A stretch of DNA of 57,028 nt from Hirudo medicinalis (taxonomy: Eukaryota; Annelida; Clitellata; Hirudinida; Hirudinidae): the NCBI GenBank assembly GCA_011800805.1, contig MPNW01000367.1, positions 4,789 to 61,816 of the forward strand, written 5' to 3'. This document shows, in pieces, positions 11,700 through 24,999 of this stretch (position 1 is the first letter of the stretch; every line of letters begins with the position of its first letter). A model generated the notes under the pieces. It did not search any database, was not told the origin of the DNA, and saw only the letters and a program-made list of their open reading frames with translations. The translations under genes and the position numbers were made by a program.

Positions 11700-14600
11700 A
11701 GAAAATCTAAGAAAAACGTTGGCGGTTTATTGGAATTTTTGCATGTAAATTCCGATTTAGGACAAAGGTATATTGAGAGCGAAACTAATGAAATTTTCGA
11801 GAATGTCCGTTCTCGTACGATTGAGGGATGCGTCTCAGTCAGTGATGAAGTAATTTATCGGATGGCTTTTAGGTACAAAGCTGGAGTCTACGGAGCAAAA
11901 GTGAAATTGATTGATTGCACCAGTGGGGTTCCTCCAGAAATGTATTTTATCTCGCTAATTAACTAATTCAGACAAATAAATTCACGGGCAAAAATTCCTG
12001 CAATAAAGTGCTAGCAAGAATTGAGATGTTTTTCTCAGAGTACTTAGTTTTCTCTGCTCACTGAAGCATGCATCTGGAAGACAAAGACACTTGAAGGACA
12101 GTTTAGATATGGCTTCCTAGCGGGCAGACAAAAAAAATGGCAGAATTCATCTTAAATCCTTGCATTAAATCGCCTGGTAACAGATAAGACCTTGAAAGCC
12201 TTGTGAATGATACAAATAATTCACTAAATTATTCTGCAAGACAGCATTTCTTTCCTATTCTGTCATCTCGCTGGAAAATTTTAAAAATCGCTGAAAACTT
12301 TTTCATGAAAATCTTATTCGGAAATTTTCTCCATGATTTCTTCAGTCTACTTTCAGTGGACTATTCCTCTGTGGACTCGGAATAAGGATTGAGACACATC
12401 GATCCATCCAGGTTTTTTTTTAAGAATTTTTGTTGTCATCCAATATGCTTTGGCTGTCCATGATTTAAATGAGATGACATCTTGAATCTGATAGCCAACC
12501 ATGTCCAAATACATGGAAATCGAGTAAAATATTTTTATAATAATGATGAAATAGTTACAATAATATGTTTATAACAGTGTGATTTTTATGATAACAAATT
12601 TTTTACGCTGTTCAGTTTTGTATTTTCAAATACTTTTTGTATTTTCAAATCGAACTACAAGCATTTAGAAATAATCGCTGTAATATGTCTTTTCACAATT
12701 GTCCTTGACAATCTGCTTTAGAGGTGGTTTGTTAGACACATGCACACGTACATGCACACATACATGCACACGTACAAAGACACGGCTTACATTACGAGAA
12801 ATGATTACAATGGATTTGTCAGGATGAACAAATCTCAACGAGAATATTTATTAAAATCATGCATCATCACTGAAATAAAAATCAGGCGAATGGATCGCTA
12901 AAAATTTGATAAATATAAATATATAAATATAAATATAAATTTAGTCTCAGATATTCATTTCAAAATGGCTGAATGTAGCTGATCACTGACGATAACATTG
13001 ACGATGATAGTGTCAGTAATAATAACATTATATGATAATATTATGTTACTATTATTTCTTTATTGTAGATTAGTTATTCAGTTTGTGCTATTGTTTGTGA
13101 CATTGATGGAAGCTGGTTTACTAGCGACGATAATATTTGTTAATAAAAATATCGTCACTGTAAATGTAACTGTAGCTGTTGTTATTATTATATTTGTACT
13201 TTTTGTTGTTATTTATTATTAAATTATAATAAATTGTTGTTATATTATTTAATATTATTATATCATATTGCTTGACAATTGCATTTAATTTAAGTGTTAA
13301 TTTCACTTTTACCTCTTTACGTAACCCTGTCAATCTTGGTAGTTGTTTTTTTCAGGCACCCTGAAGATGACCACAGAGACTAAAACAGATCAGACGGCTG
13401 ATAAAAATTAAAAATTCAAAGTCATCGTCCGTAATGCAACAAATTTAAAATACTCATGAAGCATAAATAGTTGGAAAAATATGTTCTAAACTTATTTTAA
13501 CAAAATATTGAGCCGTTGTATTGTACGTACATGAATATGAATGTGAATGTGAACGTGATCAAGTACATGAATATCAGAGCGCAGATAGTTGACCCATAAA
13601 TCTCTATCGAAATTCTTCCATTTCACGAAATAATTGCTGTTCCTCGATGCGAACGACCTCCTAAAAAATGTTTTAAGCCTTTAAAAATAAATTTCATGAA
13701 AAAGTTTTTAATGCCACCCGAGACTTTAGGGACGATGTCGGTGCACTTTCATCTACAATCTTATGAAATTGTCTCCTCATTGGAATTAAATGCGAGACAA
13801 TTTAAAAATAAATGATTAATAACTATTATTGTTACATTTTTATATTAATAATTACGCTAATCAAACCAACAATGAACTAATTACGCTTAAAGATATGTGC
13901 AATTTATTTTCGTTGGTTAGTCCAGGAAAAAAACATTCTACACTTAAAGTTTCCAGAGAAGGAATCTTTAAATCTACTTAGAAATTAGAGACATTTCGAG
14001 ACTCGAGAGAATGGCTTGATAATGATCATTTCGAAAACCTATTTCTGCTTCAATGCGAAAAGTTAAAAGTCTGTTTGTATTTAAATCCGAATACTTCATA
14101 TTTCCAATGACAATGACCTAAAAATATTTTAGTGCAAAAACGTTGGTTTAGTGTTTATTTTAGGCTAAGAGATTCAATTTAGGTTCTAGTGATGCTATCT
14201 TAAACCTCTTCAAACCACTCTCTAGATTAACACATTTTTATTTAATGATACCAAGGAATGGCATGGAATGGAAGATAATAATAATAATAAACTCAGATAA
14301 ACTGTTAATTCATCTTGCTTTCATTCATTCCGCTGTGATTTTTCTTCATGTTAAAAAAAAATCCCCATCCAATCAGAGGTCTAGCTAGGGGTTTCACACA
14401 GATTGACATTATTAAATTAATATTATCAATTTGGCTCGCCTACGCACCATGCCCGGACCGTCCGTCACTCCCCTCCACTAGCCTCGCCACACTTTGATTG
14501 AAGCCAACGGTTACTGACCCCCTTCAAGTTCAGCATTCATTGAGTATCATTAATGATCGATTGGTCCCCTAGAAACTTCAGAAAAAAGAATTAGATTCTG

Positions 14601-15214
14601 ATGGCCATCCGGGTTTTCGATTTCTAGATTTCGAATAATGTCTTTTTGTAGTTTTTATAAAACAATAAAATAAATTATTTTTTGAAGTTTCTAATTTTTT
14701 TATTTTTAACTATCTAAATAGTGAAGGGTAGTATGGAGTCCCTGAAAGAATAAAATGAAATCAAGAACTTTCGCACAGCTTCGCCTGTTGACTGGTGTGA
14801 AAAGGATTACCGGCATGTTTCAGTGTGACATCGAACATTTCTTTGGAGACTCAAAGCAATTATAACGAACGATTGCACGACCTGGATTAAATGCAGGTGT
14901 TTTGTGTTTTTTTTTTAATTCGCCTCGTAAGAAATTTTAAGTGAAAAACAACTTTTCGATCGAAATAGTGGTTATTTTTCCAGGCTAAGCTGAATGTGTT
15001 GTTTATTTCGGTAGTTGTGGTTGGTGAAATTTTGACTGGAAAATATTACGAATTTTTTCCAGAACGTCATTCAAAATGATTGTGGCTTGATTCCGTGCCG
15101 ATTTGTTCGAAGATATTTAATTATTGCTCCGTTATTGTCATTTATTTTGTTGAGCAATAAATGTAAAGTTCCTTCATCGTCTTCTATGACTCCGACCAAA
15201 AGGTTTCTTCGGTC
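11700..15214. other. Intergenic AT-rich DNA, no gene recognised
   Basis: Only short frames without domain features occur. A 12-bp-period CACATGCACACGTACATG tandem is at about 12738-12778. A GC-rich block at 14425-14520 shares AGGGGAGTGACG (minus strand) with the block at 6535-6600 and may be a repeat copy. Nothing else is supported. Confidence 0.55.
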
Positions 15215-15369
15215 NNNNNNNNNNNNNNNNNNNNNNNNNNNNNNNNNNNNNNNNNNNNNNNNNNNNNNNNNNNNNNNNNNNNNNNNNNNNNNNNNNNNNN
15301 NNNNNNNNNNNNNNNNNNNNNNNNNNNNNNNNNNNNNNNNNNNNNNNNNNNNNNNNNNNNNNNNNNNNN
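15215..15369. other. Assembly gap of 155 N
   Basis: A run of N of 155 bases. It abuts a LINE-derived fragment on its right, consistent with an unresolved repeat. Confidence 1.
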
Positions 15370-15439
15370 CAATCTCATGCAACTTGATTTGGCAACAACA
15401 ACATGACAATTATTTCTAGTGGTTAAGTAGACCGATGTC

Positions 15440-15610
15440 ATTTTAGGTCTGTAAAAGCCAGCCTCTTTTTAAGTCCATCTTAAATTTATCTACTGTATCC
15501 GCATGGATGGTTTCCTTATCTGATTTGTTCCACTCTTGCGGTAAAATAATTTAATTACCCAAAGCCTTTCTATCAAAGCAACGCAAACTATAAACTGACA
15601 GGCATTTCAT
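15440..15610 (-). pseudogene. Decayed non-LTR retrotransposon reverse-transcriptase C-terminal fragment
   Basis: On the minus strand the translation contains LPQEWNKSDKETIHADTVD followed by KFKMDLKRGW. This fits the C-terminal signature of CR1/Jockey-type reverse transcriptases (a W/I-NSLP block, then a V-x-x-FK-x-x-LD/K-x-W block). An in-frame stop falls just before the LP block and another after LLQT, so it is not functional. It sits next to the N gap, which may hide more of the element. Assignment is by remembered motif; the family is not certain. Confidence 0.5.
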
Positions 15611-15789
15611 ATTTAATTCATTTATTTAATTGGCTTGACAGAAATCTGCAGCAACCTAAAGGTCAGTGTTGTCATCCATGCCACTGGACAATAACTGCTT
15701 TGCCACTACGCCATATAACTTAAGAATTAAAGAAAAAGCGTGTATAATTTCTTCAAAACCAGAAGAAAACAAGGTTTGATGGGTTGTGG

Positions 15790-16400
15790 TTAAAAGTAAA
15801 ATATACCGGCCGTAAAAATGTAAAAATGTAAAAGGCCGTTGCGAAAATGTTATCTGCCGTGAAAATTTGCCGTGAGAAATAACAACGTCATTTGGCTATC
15901 TGCCGTGAAAATTTACAAAACAGTTACTATCACAAAACTTAGTTAAAATATTGCATAAATTAAAACAATACATTATTTTCCACATCTTTTAACTTTTAGG
16001 CTATTTTGATGATGAGTGTGAAATCTGCTCTAATTGAACAAATCGAAACATTCAGAAAAAATTATATTAAAAGCCCTTCCGTTAGAGATACAAATGCATG
16101 TAATATCTTACGAGATTTGTAACAAATATAGATACGTGATAATTATATTTAACTTAGTTATATTATATAGGCGACTTATATTATAACTTAGTGTTTATCG
16201 CGAATTTAGAATTGAGCAGAGCAATTGTAATATACCGATCACATATTTAAAAACGCCTCAAAATTAGTTTTTAAAATATGTATAATTTGAACTGTTGGCA
16301 ATTTTAGGATGCAGTAGTTATACCTTTTCCACATTTGATTTTTCACGACACGGCAGATAACACCAACCATAATATCGGCATTTATAAAAGTAAATGCTCA
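15790..16400. repeat. Foldback/MITE-like segment with TATCTGCCGTG inverted and direct repeats
   Basis: TTATCTGCCGTGAAAA at 15850-15865 is repeated directly as CTATCTGCCGTGAAAATTTAC at 15896-15915. It is present inverted as TTTTTCACGACACGGCAGATAAC at 16339-16361, about 430 bp away. The interior is AT-rich with no frame. This resembles a small non-autonomous foldback element. Target-site duplications were not resolved. Confidence 0.5.
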
Positions 16401-16786
16401 ATTAAATATTTAAAGAAATATAGTAGATTTGTTTCCAGCGCTAAGATAAATTCGAGATGAAGATTTGGAGACGAAACTAAAAAAAAATACAAGAAATCTT
16501 TCAGCTAACAAATAAAAATATAAAAATATAAAAATTCTTGAAAATCTATAAACAAAATTCCAAAATTCATTGAAATAATTTTTTACAATTTACTTGCATG
16601 AATGAAGTTAATGCTTGATAAGGATAATTTTGTGTTTACACGCAAGTAAGAGAATCTTGTCGCAGTCTCGTAGCTAAAAGTCTGGTTGTTTGCGTGTGGT
16701 CAGTAACATTGCATTGAGTTCACACTAATGGCAGGTGTTGAAGTAACGCCTTTGTGTTAGTAGGATTACTAATTTCGTAGTTTTTA

Positions 16787-17551
16787 ATGGCGGGTTTTAA
16801 CATCATAAACGATATCGTTTCAGTTGAATATAGTGACCACCCGGATGATCCTAATTATGTGTTAGTCATAGCAGAAATTCCTCAGCTACAAAAAGTCTGG
16901 TGTTGCAGAAAACGCGAGAATGCATCCATTGATTTCCATCTCACCAATAGGTGATTCCTTCATTCCTAAACTTGTATGAAATAAAAGTAGATATTATTTA
17001 AAAACTGAGATAAGGTAAATGTAGAGAAATTTTTAATTATTTAAGTAATTTTCTTTCTGAATGCTTCAGTTCCTTCCTGCTTGTTGTCAAAATGTACGAT
17101 GGGTCAAAAGTTTATAAACTTGACATCAAAAGGCTGCCAAAACAAATTTTAGAAGATCCAATCAAGACCTTTTACAAGGTGTTTAGTGCTTCAACTTTTG
17201 TCTGACATGGGTGTGGATAAAAATTTTAAATATTTTATGTAATTATGTTTTTGTCATAAAATTAGAACGGTCAGTGGGGTTTTTATATTATTTGGCACTA
17301 TTTCATCTGTACATCGAAAAAGAAAACTGTTGTTTTGGATTACAAATATAATTTCATCCTGATATTTTAATTGACTTTCTTGTCATTGCTACTCTTGCAA
17401 TATGCTTATCCTGACCTCATTCTGAAACTCTAAATCTTTGGTGCAGGTCAACGGGGACGCGATCGAAATCCACCTTCACAAGAAAGTCCCAGAGTCCTGG
17501 TCTCAGTACTTGTCTAGCAGTGGACTTGATCATTCCACCAACACTGCTTGA
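16787..17551 (+). CDS. Small CS-domain protein (CacyBP/p23/SGT1-like)
   Basis: Three exons are joined by GT-AG introns with matching phases: 16787-16950, 17070-17178 and 17447-17551. They encode 125 residues from MAGFNIINDI to HSTNTA. The centre (about 25-115) has the beta-sandwich pattern of a CS/HSP20-like domain. SSFLLVVKMYDGSKVYKLDI followed by AIEIHLHKKVPESWSQYL lines up with the CS domain of calcyclin-binding protein (RSFDLLVKNLNGKSY and LCRKKVENTRWDYL, recalled). The protein lacks the N-terminal half of CacyBP, so it is either a stand-alone CS protein or an upstream exon is missing. CS proteins usually act as HSP90 co-chaperones or adaptors; that role here is inference. The reading phase closes exactly (378 nt). 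Confidence 0.75.
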
Positions 17552-20508
17552 AGTTCTTAAGATGATTAATTATCAAATTTGTATTGCTAATAATAATAAT
17601 AATAATTACTATTTTTACCAGAGTTCTTAAACTACTACTGTCAGCAGAATTTACTTTCTATGCTCGATGTTCTCTCTGGTGAATCTCTACTAAGTTCTCA
17701 GCTTTCATGTTCATTTTGGAGCAAATATCTCTCGTTTCATCCCGTTTGTTTACGTATCGTGCGTGTTTCATTTCTCGTGCTGCATTGCATAAAATCATGC
17801 CATAAAACGTCTATCTCTGTGTAAGGATCGGGTTCATCCTTGTTTGTTGTCTCCATCGTTACAGCTCAATATCCTCAGATCGATATTGAAATCATTAGGA
17901 ATTGTTATCACCCTTAAGAAGTAATATTTGACTAAAAATAGTCACTTGTACTTGCAGATTTTTATATTAGATTGCATATAATTTACTGACAAGATCTTGT
18001 TCGCAAATTTAGTCACGACCGACAGAAATTGCTAATCATTCTCATTTATTTATTGACGTTCGGTTGCTTTCCATCTCGTTGGATTGAAATACTTGTGGCC
18101 AGGCATTTATTGGCTTCCATTGAATCGGACTTTGCTTTCTGTCGGTCCGGTCGAGATTGACGAGGAATAATGTTGTGTGAACAATTTATCGTCATTAAGA
18201 TCATGTTTGTCGTGTGCCGCTCGACTAGTCTTGACTTGTTCGGATTCTCGACGTTTTGTGTGAGGCTTTATTTTGTTTTAAATAAACATTTGATCTTCTC
18301 AGCGACACATAATTTCACTCGAGAACGTTTGGTTTCGTCGGCCTTAATTAGTTTTCAATTGTTCGCTAGGGTTGACCCTGAGTTTTATTTCAGTCGCGAG
18401 GGTGGGAAATTATTATTTAGTCGCCAGGGGACTAATAACTGAATTTCCTTAGAAGTTTTTACACTTTTCTTGAATTTCTTAATCATTTGCATTTATTTAT
18501 TTTTATAAATGACAAAAATAGATCGATCATTCGAAGACTGTTTATTTAGAGAGATTGTAACTCTCAGTTTTTTACCGCTCAGTAAATGTTTTGTTCGCTT
18601 TCTCCATTAAAAATCTGTCCACCTTTCATCCTGGGGCAACGTTGCGGTTGGAAGAATCGATAAAGATCTCCACTTTCCTGCGTGAAATCATTGCTTAGAG
18701 CTGCAGTTAGTCGTCTGCTAGTTGTGCGCAGATTGCTTCCTGATGAAGTACATTTGATCGATATTGCATCAGATTTTTATTAATGTCATTATTTCATGAC
18801 ATTTCTTGCGGGATTAAAGAAATATACAGCGTTATAATTGGTCGAGAGTTCAATTAGTCTTCTGTGAGTAGCCATTGATCAGCGCTGATGCATCATGAGA
18901 ATGGAGAAATGGAGTCCTGTCTTGTTAGTTCTTCCATCCGTCCGTCCCTCTAGTCCTTTGCTGACTCTCCACTGATGCACTTGCTTTTAGCTTAGATTTA
19001 TGAAGCATTTTGCAACGATGCCGGCCATCCATGTCAACTTTCACCTCTCATATCCAGTCTTCTCCCTCTTTTTATGATATTTTAAATCTCAAAAAGAGAT
19101 AATATTAGCGAATATTGTGACCGACTGATAACCGACTGATATTGTGGCCTGATGATAGGGGTATGGATGAAATATTAGCAAGAAAACCAGTGAGGCGTGT
19201 GCGTGGAAGTTTTGATAAGAGGTGATAGTCTCATAAGGATCTCCTTCAAAGTGCACGTTACAAGGCTCTCTTCACTCCGCCTAGCGACACCATGCGGGCG
19301 TGTCGGCCGGTGTTCAAACCCCCCCGTCGGTCTTTTCGGTTCTCTTCCTGGATGTCCTAGTGCGTCTCCCTTCGCAGATGGCTACTTAACAGTGAATGAT
19401 TGTGACCAGTCAAGCGAGACCGTTCAGTATCTAGTGATGTGCTGTTTCGGAGGTTCTCTAGAGTTTGTTTATGTTCTTCTAAGTATGTTTATGTTCCGCT
19501 GAGTTTCTTTTTATGGTCTTTTTAGAACTAAATTAATGGGAGTCCTTGTTAGAGACTTTTTGACACTAAGTGTCGTCGTACTTAATAAATGAATGCGGAT
19601 TTCCACCTCACTTGATGTCAAAAATAACTCAATTATCGACCCACTCTTCCTCCGCCAAGTTTTGATTTTATTTCCTTCAATTCAATTTGCTCCAGGCAGG
19701 TTCGATACCTGCCTTCGAAGACGACTTGATTCGCGATGGCAATAGAGTTTCTGAATTTAATGAATTGAAATGTCAACAAATGCTTATACTATCAATTATT
19801 TCTGGATATTTTCTTGTCAAATTGTCGATGTAATAGAGTTTGTCTTTAAAAATCTGACTAAACTGACTAAATAGCTAAATCGATTTTTAAATCTAACTTT
19901 ATTTGGTGATAAGTTGTATAACTTTGCGGTTCTTAATTAACAACTCCGTCATCATCACTATCACCAACATCAACATCATCATCATCATCATCATCGAAAG
20001 CAGCCTCCAAGGCAGCATCAGCAACATCTGACCACCACTCGGAAGATAGCATCCAGGAGGAAATGATCCAATTGGTCGGTGGGAATTTGAGTGGCATTGA
20101 TATCATTACCATGATGATCAGCATCATCATGTTCCTCCTCTTCTCAGGTTTGAATCAGCAAAAAGGCATCGAGATGGGGCTATAAAAAGCACCACCATAA
20201 AGTGTGGGTGTCACGAAGTGGTTAGAGTTAAATCTGTAACTATAATTTTTTTTCCAATTATTTCATTAATTTCGTCGTATTCGCAGGTAGATTCAATTGT
20301 TACAAGAACTGTCCTGTTACAAGAACGGATTATAGACATTTTTTGAAAAATTAATTTATATCGTCTTTAGTAGTCAGCTGGAGATAAATACTTAAAAAGC
20401 ATAAGAAAATAAATAATTGAAGTATCGATTCACAACAGCATAAATAATCATTAGTAAAAAAACCAATCCAGCACCTGGTTGATCCTTCGGCGACACTAAG
20501 CCGTCAAG
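17552..20508. other. Intergenic, with a possible SINE-like GC-rich block at about 19255-19345
   Basis: The stretch is mostly unique AT-rich sequence with no supported frame. At 19255-19345, GGTGTTCAAACCC sits at a box B-like position downstream of CACTCCGCCTAGCGACACC. A related layout is seen at about 38893-38993, suggesting another tRNA-like repeat family. A short CAT tract is at about 19975-19995. Confidence 0.4.
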
Positions 20509-22557
20509 ATGATGGCAGCTCAGAGCAAGCTGCTTTTCCAGCTGAACAAATACTGCAACGAAAGAGTCCATTCCAGAAAGCAAAATATTTCCAAGACTAT
20601 CAGGGAGGTTTGCAAGGTCGTCCAAGAAGTTCTCAAGGAGGTTGAAGTTCAGGAGCCCAGATTCATAAGTTCACTGACCGAGATTAACGGCCATTACGAG
20701 GGACTGACCGTTCTATCACCGAATGAATTTGAAGTCATTTTGTACCTCAATCAGATGGGTGTGTTCAACTTTGTGGACGACGGAGCCATCCCTGGATGTG
20801 CTGTTCTGAAGCTCAGTGATGGGAGGAAAAGATCCATGTCTCTTTGGGTGGAGTTCATCACGGCGTCTGGATATCTTTCTGCCCGTAAGATCAGGAGTCG
20901 GTTCCAGACATTGGTGGCTCAGGTGAGCTGGCTGAAGTTGTTAAGTTTGTTAATCATTTGTGCTTGGACTTATTTCCTTCTTTAAAATTGAATTATTTCA
21001 ATAGCGTGATAGATTTTATTATCATCGACATCACCAGTAACTATGTGTTACAAATACTGTGGTCAGGTTTAAAAAATAAAACAATACATTTATATCAATG
21101 GATTTCGATGAAAAAAGATTAAGAAATTTTCTATTCGACACGTAATTTTATACAAGTAATTTCTTGAGCTGGATTTCAGTGGCCACGGATTCTTCAGAGA
21201 ATTGCAAATGTTTCCATTAAACGGCATACATCTGGCACGAAATCAAAGGAGAGAGGTTTATTCCATCAGAACATGCGATGCTTCACACTTCATTCCCTGC
21301 GGATTATCTATACATTAACATAGCATTCATCGCCCGATTATAACCATTAATTCCGTAAATATTCTTCAAGTAAATAAATTAAACATCATGAGAATCAATC
21401 TCACTCTCAAATGTAAACAGATCGCTATCAATTTTCAGCCCTCTCCGCTCAAATGTACATACACATTAACGTTGGCCATACTTGCTATTAGTGGCACACT
21501 TAAAAGATGAACATAGCACCTTTCCACTTAAGCTCTCCTCCGTTGACCACAAGTCTTGAAAACTCACTTCATTAGCGGGCTGCTACTCACCAACTCTTCT
21601 TAAACAATGTGATTATACGGATTTTCTAATCAATGTTTTCAACTTTTCATTTCTTTGACCAATTTAAATCCACGTATGAATAGCATCAGAGACGCCTAAA
21701 TTAAAATATTAACAAGTATTCACAGAATAATATATCAATTATAAACCGAAAAATTAGCAATTCTCATCAATATATTCCATATTCGACCCACATCAAACAG
21801 GCAGTGGACAAATGCAGTTACAGAGACTCAGTGAAGATGATGACGGACACGTCAGAAGTCAAGTTGAAAATCCGTGAACGACACATCGTGCAGATAACTC
21901 CGGCATTCAAATGCTCTGGAATTTGGCCCAGGAGTGCGTCCCATTGGCCACTGCCTCACATTCCTTGGCCCAACCCGAATCTTGTCGCCGAAGTCAAAAC
22001 TGAAGGTAGGAGTGCATTATGGAAGTTTCCAAATGCGTCTGCTTATAATGGCTTCGAAAGTACTAAAAGGCTTTAAATATTGGATTAAATTAACAGGTTT
22101 TGACCTTTTGTCCCGAGAGAGCATTTACATGAAGGACAAACAATCGGCTGCAGAGGGAGATGCTTGGGTCATTTCATTCCAGCAGGCAGAAATGATCCTT
22201 CTCCTCGGAGGTTGCAGGCGAAAATGTCTCAGCATCCTCAAGACTCTCAGAGACAAACACCTCGATCTACCCGGAAAGCCGATCGAAAATTATCACATGA
22301 AGACGTTGCTGTTATACGAGTGCGAGAAACATCCCAGGGAAATGGAATGGGACGAGACCTGCCTCGGAGATCGCATCAACGGCATCCTTCTCCAGTTGAT
22401 CTCCTGTCTCCAGAACCGCAAATGTCCCCACTATTTCCTCCCTGGATTGGACCTCTTCAGGGGCAAATCTTCGTCATCCATGGATAACGCCGCTAAACAA
22501 ACATGGCGAATACTGAGGGAACTACTCACCAATTCACGATGTCTAGAAAAGTTGTAA
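20509..22557 (+). CDS. mab21l: Mab-21-like developmental regulator (nucleotidyltransferase-fold protein)
   Basis: Exons 20509-20922, 21801-22005 and 22097-22557 join with consistent phases (0, then 1) to give 359 residues, the length I recall for vertebrate MAB21L1/L2. Identity to the family is very high throughout: LYLNQMGVFNFVDDG, FITASGYLSARKIRSRFQTL, QITPAFKCSGIWPRSA, NYHMKTLLLYECEKHPRE and RCPHYFLP-type blocks are all present. Mab-21 proteins have a cGAS-like nucleotidyltransferase fold and act in neural, eye and sensory development. The biochemical activity of this subfamily is unclear. The first of two tandem ATGs (20509) matches the family start, M-x-AAQ-x-KL. Vertebrate MAB21L1/2 are single-exon genes, whereas this copy keeps two introns. 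Confidence 0.97.
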
Positions 22558-22774
22558 GAATGCGGGAGTACACAAACTTATTGAGGCACCAAATCAACCA
22601 ATTTCAATCATATTTCAGATTATCTATTTGGGAAGGATCTCTCTCACTTATTAGCGTTCAAATGTACAGGCCGAGGCCTATTTTAAGTAGTTTTTAGTGA
22701 TGTGCAATATTTTTTAGATTTCATTTGACTCCTACAATATAATTTCTCCTCAAGATGTGATGGCTACTTTTAAT

Positions 22775-22780
22775 AATAAA
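22775..22780 (+). terminator. Poly(A) signal AATAAA of mab-21-like
   Basis: AATAAA lies about 220 bases after the mab-21 stop codon on the same strand. Confidence 0.5.
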
Positions 22781-24967
22781 TTGATTATTTAGTGACTTTT
22801 TTAGAAAATTTTTCTTAGTGATTTTTATTTTCTCTGATAATAATTGAATTTTATTTAACTTTTTGTTACTTTAAAAATGATCTGCGATCCCTTGACAACA
22901 CGGACGACGGAAATTGTTTACTTTTAAGTATTTTAAACTTGTCATCGATTGGCGATCTAGTTTTGATATTGTGATAATGATTAAACATTTGAAAGTGGTA
23001 AACACTGCTTCACGATGTCATGGAAAATGTGCGTTCAATTCTACAGCAGACGACTTTGATGTCCGAGAAATAACCTAGATCTTCTCACATCTTCTTCTAG
23101 TATTTGTTCATAAAACCTCAAAATATTATATTATTTTGTTCATAAAACCTCAAAATATTATTTTAGTATACCTAAGAGATCCATTTAGCTAATGAGCACG
23201 CACGTCCATAAATACTACGGAGCGAGTGTTTATAAACAGTGTTTCCGTGTTGCATATCACATCTATGAGTCCATATCTGGAGTGATAACAGTCATTAAGG
23301 AAGCTGCCTGTGTGGACTTTATGTCCATTTTATTGGCGGTCGGTCTGATAAAAGTTGATTGGACATCATTGAAAGATCTTTGGAGTGCACGGTTTTGAGG
23401 TGAAGTGCGAATAACGGCACTGTGTCTGTGTTGTTGTTGCTGCTCGTCTCTTTCCGTACTTCTCTGTCTGCTTGTGTACCGTTGTTTTGTTTGTTAAACA
23501 TCCTTCTAGTTAATTAAAGGTCATTAAATGTATTGTCAGTCTACCTTATTTGCATATGCATGTCTTTAAGCTGTGCATGCCTGAGCCATACATAACATAG
23601 ATTTTTAATAAGTCTCCAAATGCGTTGAATATTCATAAAATGATTATTTGCCTGTTTCCATCCACCTTTCATTTTCTAATGGTCAGTTGATCTGGTCAGT
23701 TTAGTGAGGTTGTTGTCTGGAACATGTCTTGTTGTTCAGGGTGGATGTTCAGGAGTGAAGGTGGCTGTCAGGTGTTTGTGCCGTGTGAGTTTGTGAGTGA
23801 CGCACAAAGTGGGAATGATGTATTAACGATGGAAATGATATTGATGCTATCAACAACATTTATTTGTAACAATAAGAATACATTATTACAAATGTTAAAT
23901 TTGTAACAATAAGAAGATATTATTACAAATATTACGTGTTAATGCATCGAGGTCTTCTAACAGTGGTGCTACGTTGATGTAATTAGACCGATTCTGTAAC
24001 TTAAATAGCGATAGTGACAATCTCATTGACCTGCAAGAGCTTTTCCTATCCTTGTTAATGTTGTTGTTGTTGATGTTGTTGTTGTCGATGTTGTTGTTGT
24101 TGACGATGACGATGATCCTCAAAATTGTCTTTACGTCTTCGCCCTTCGCATTTCCATTCTCCATGGGCTTACAAGTACTTGTTCCATAGAGACGGATAGG
24201 TGGTCTGTCGAGTTAATGGCCTGTGATTGTTGAAAGGATGTTGGATCGCTCCTTATTAAGTAGATAAATGTCTATTCAAGCTCTCATCCCAGCCCACGCC
24301 AAAGAATCGCAATTTGAAACACATGATGTAGCGCATACTTCACTATCACGTGATCTCTCTTCCTGAGTCTTTGAATGTGTCTTTGATGGATTGCCCACGA
24401 CGCCATCTCTGTGCGTACCGCTCAATGTATCATTGCCTGTCTCCTTCGACATGGGCTTCTGTTTACAAATTAAATCTCTCTTCTTTTTTTTTAGCTGCGT
24501 CATCACTTAGTCTGACTAAGAACACCTGTCCTTATATAAGGTTACCTAATCCATGCTGGGCTTCAAACTCTCGGAACTTGCCTGTCATTAAGGAGACAAA
24601 TGAGAAGACCCGGTTAAGTCTTTGCCGTCCACAATGACAATCGCAATGATGATGGCGTTGATGATGGTCTTCTTCATTCGGTTGAATCGATAATGATGAT
24701 GATGATGACTATGATGATGATGATGACGACAGTGATGGGTTAAATTCGTCGGCGTGAATCAAGATAAGATGCTTTACCCTCGAGACCAAGTATCGATATC
24801 TGGATGAACTAGGAGTGGTGACGACGATGATGAAGGTTGTGATAGTGATTATGATTATGATGATGATGATGTTCAGACTTGATCACTGATGACTTTTTTT
24901 GCTTTTCCAAGGCCAAACTGAACTAATTGGGGGGTTAATAAATACCTGACGACGATGACGGGACGAC

Positions 24968-24999
<32 letters not shown>

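Noticed and set aside
12998..13222. Hydrophobic plus-strand frame rich in Val/Ile
   Set aside because: Low-complexity AT-rich translation without start context, splice partners or family resemblance.
20473..20486. ACCTGGTTGATCCT, identical to the conserved 5' end of 18S rRNA
   Set aside because: Only about 14 nt match and the following sequence leads into the mab-21 start codon. No other rRNA sequence is present, so it is chance.
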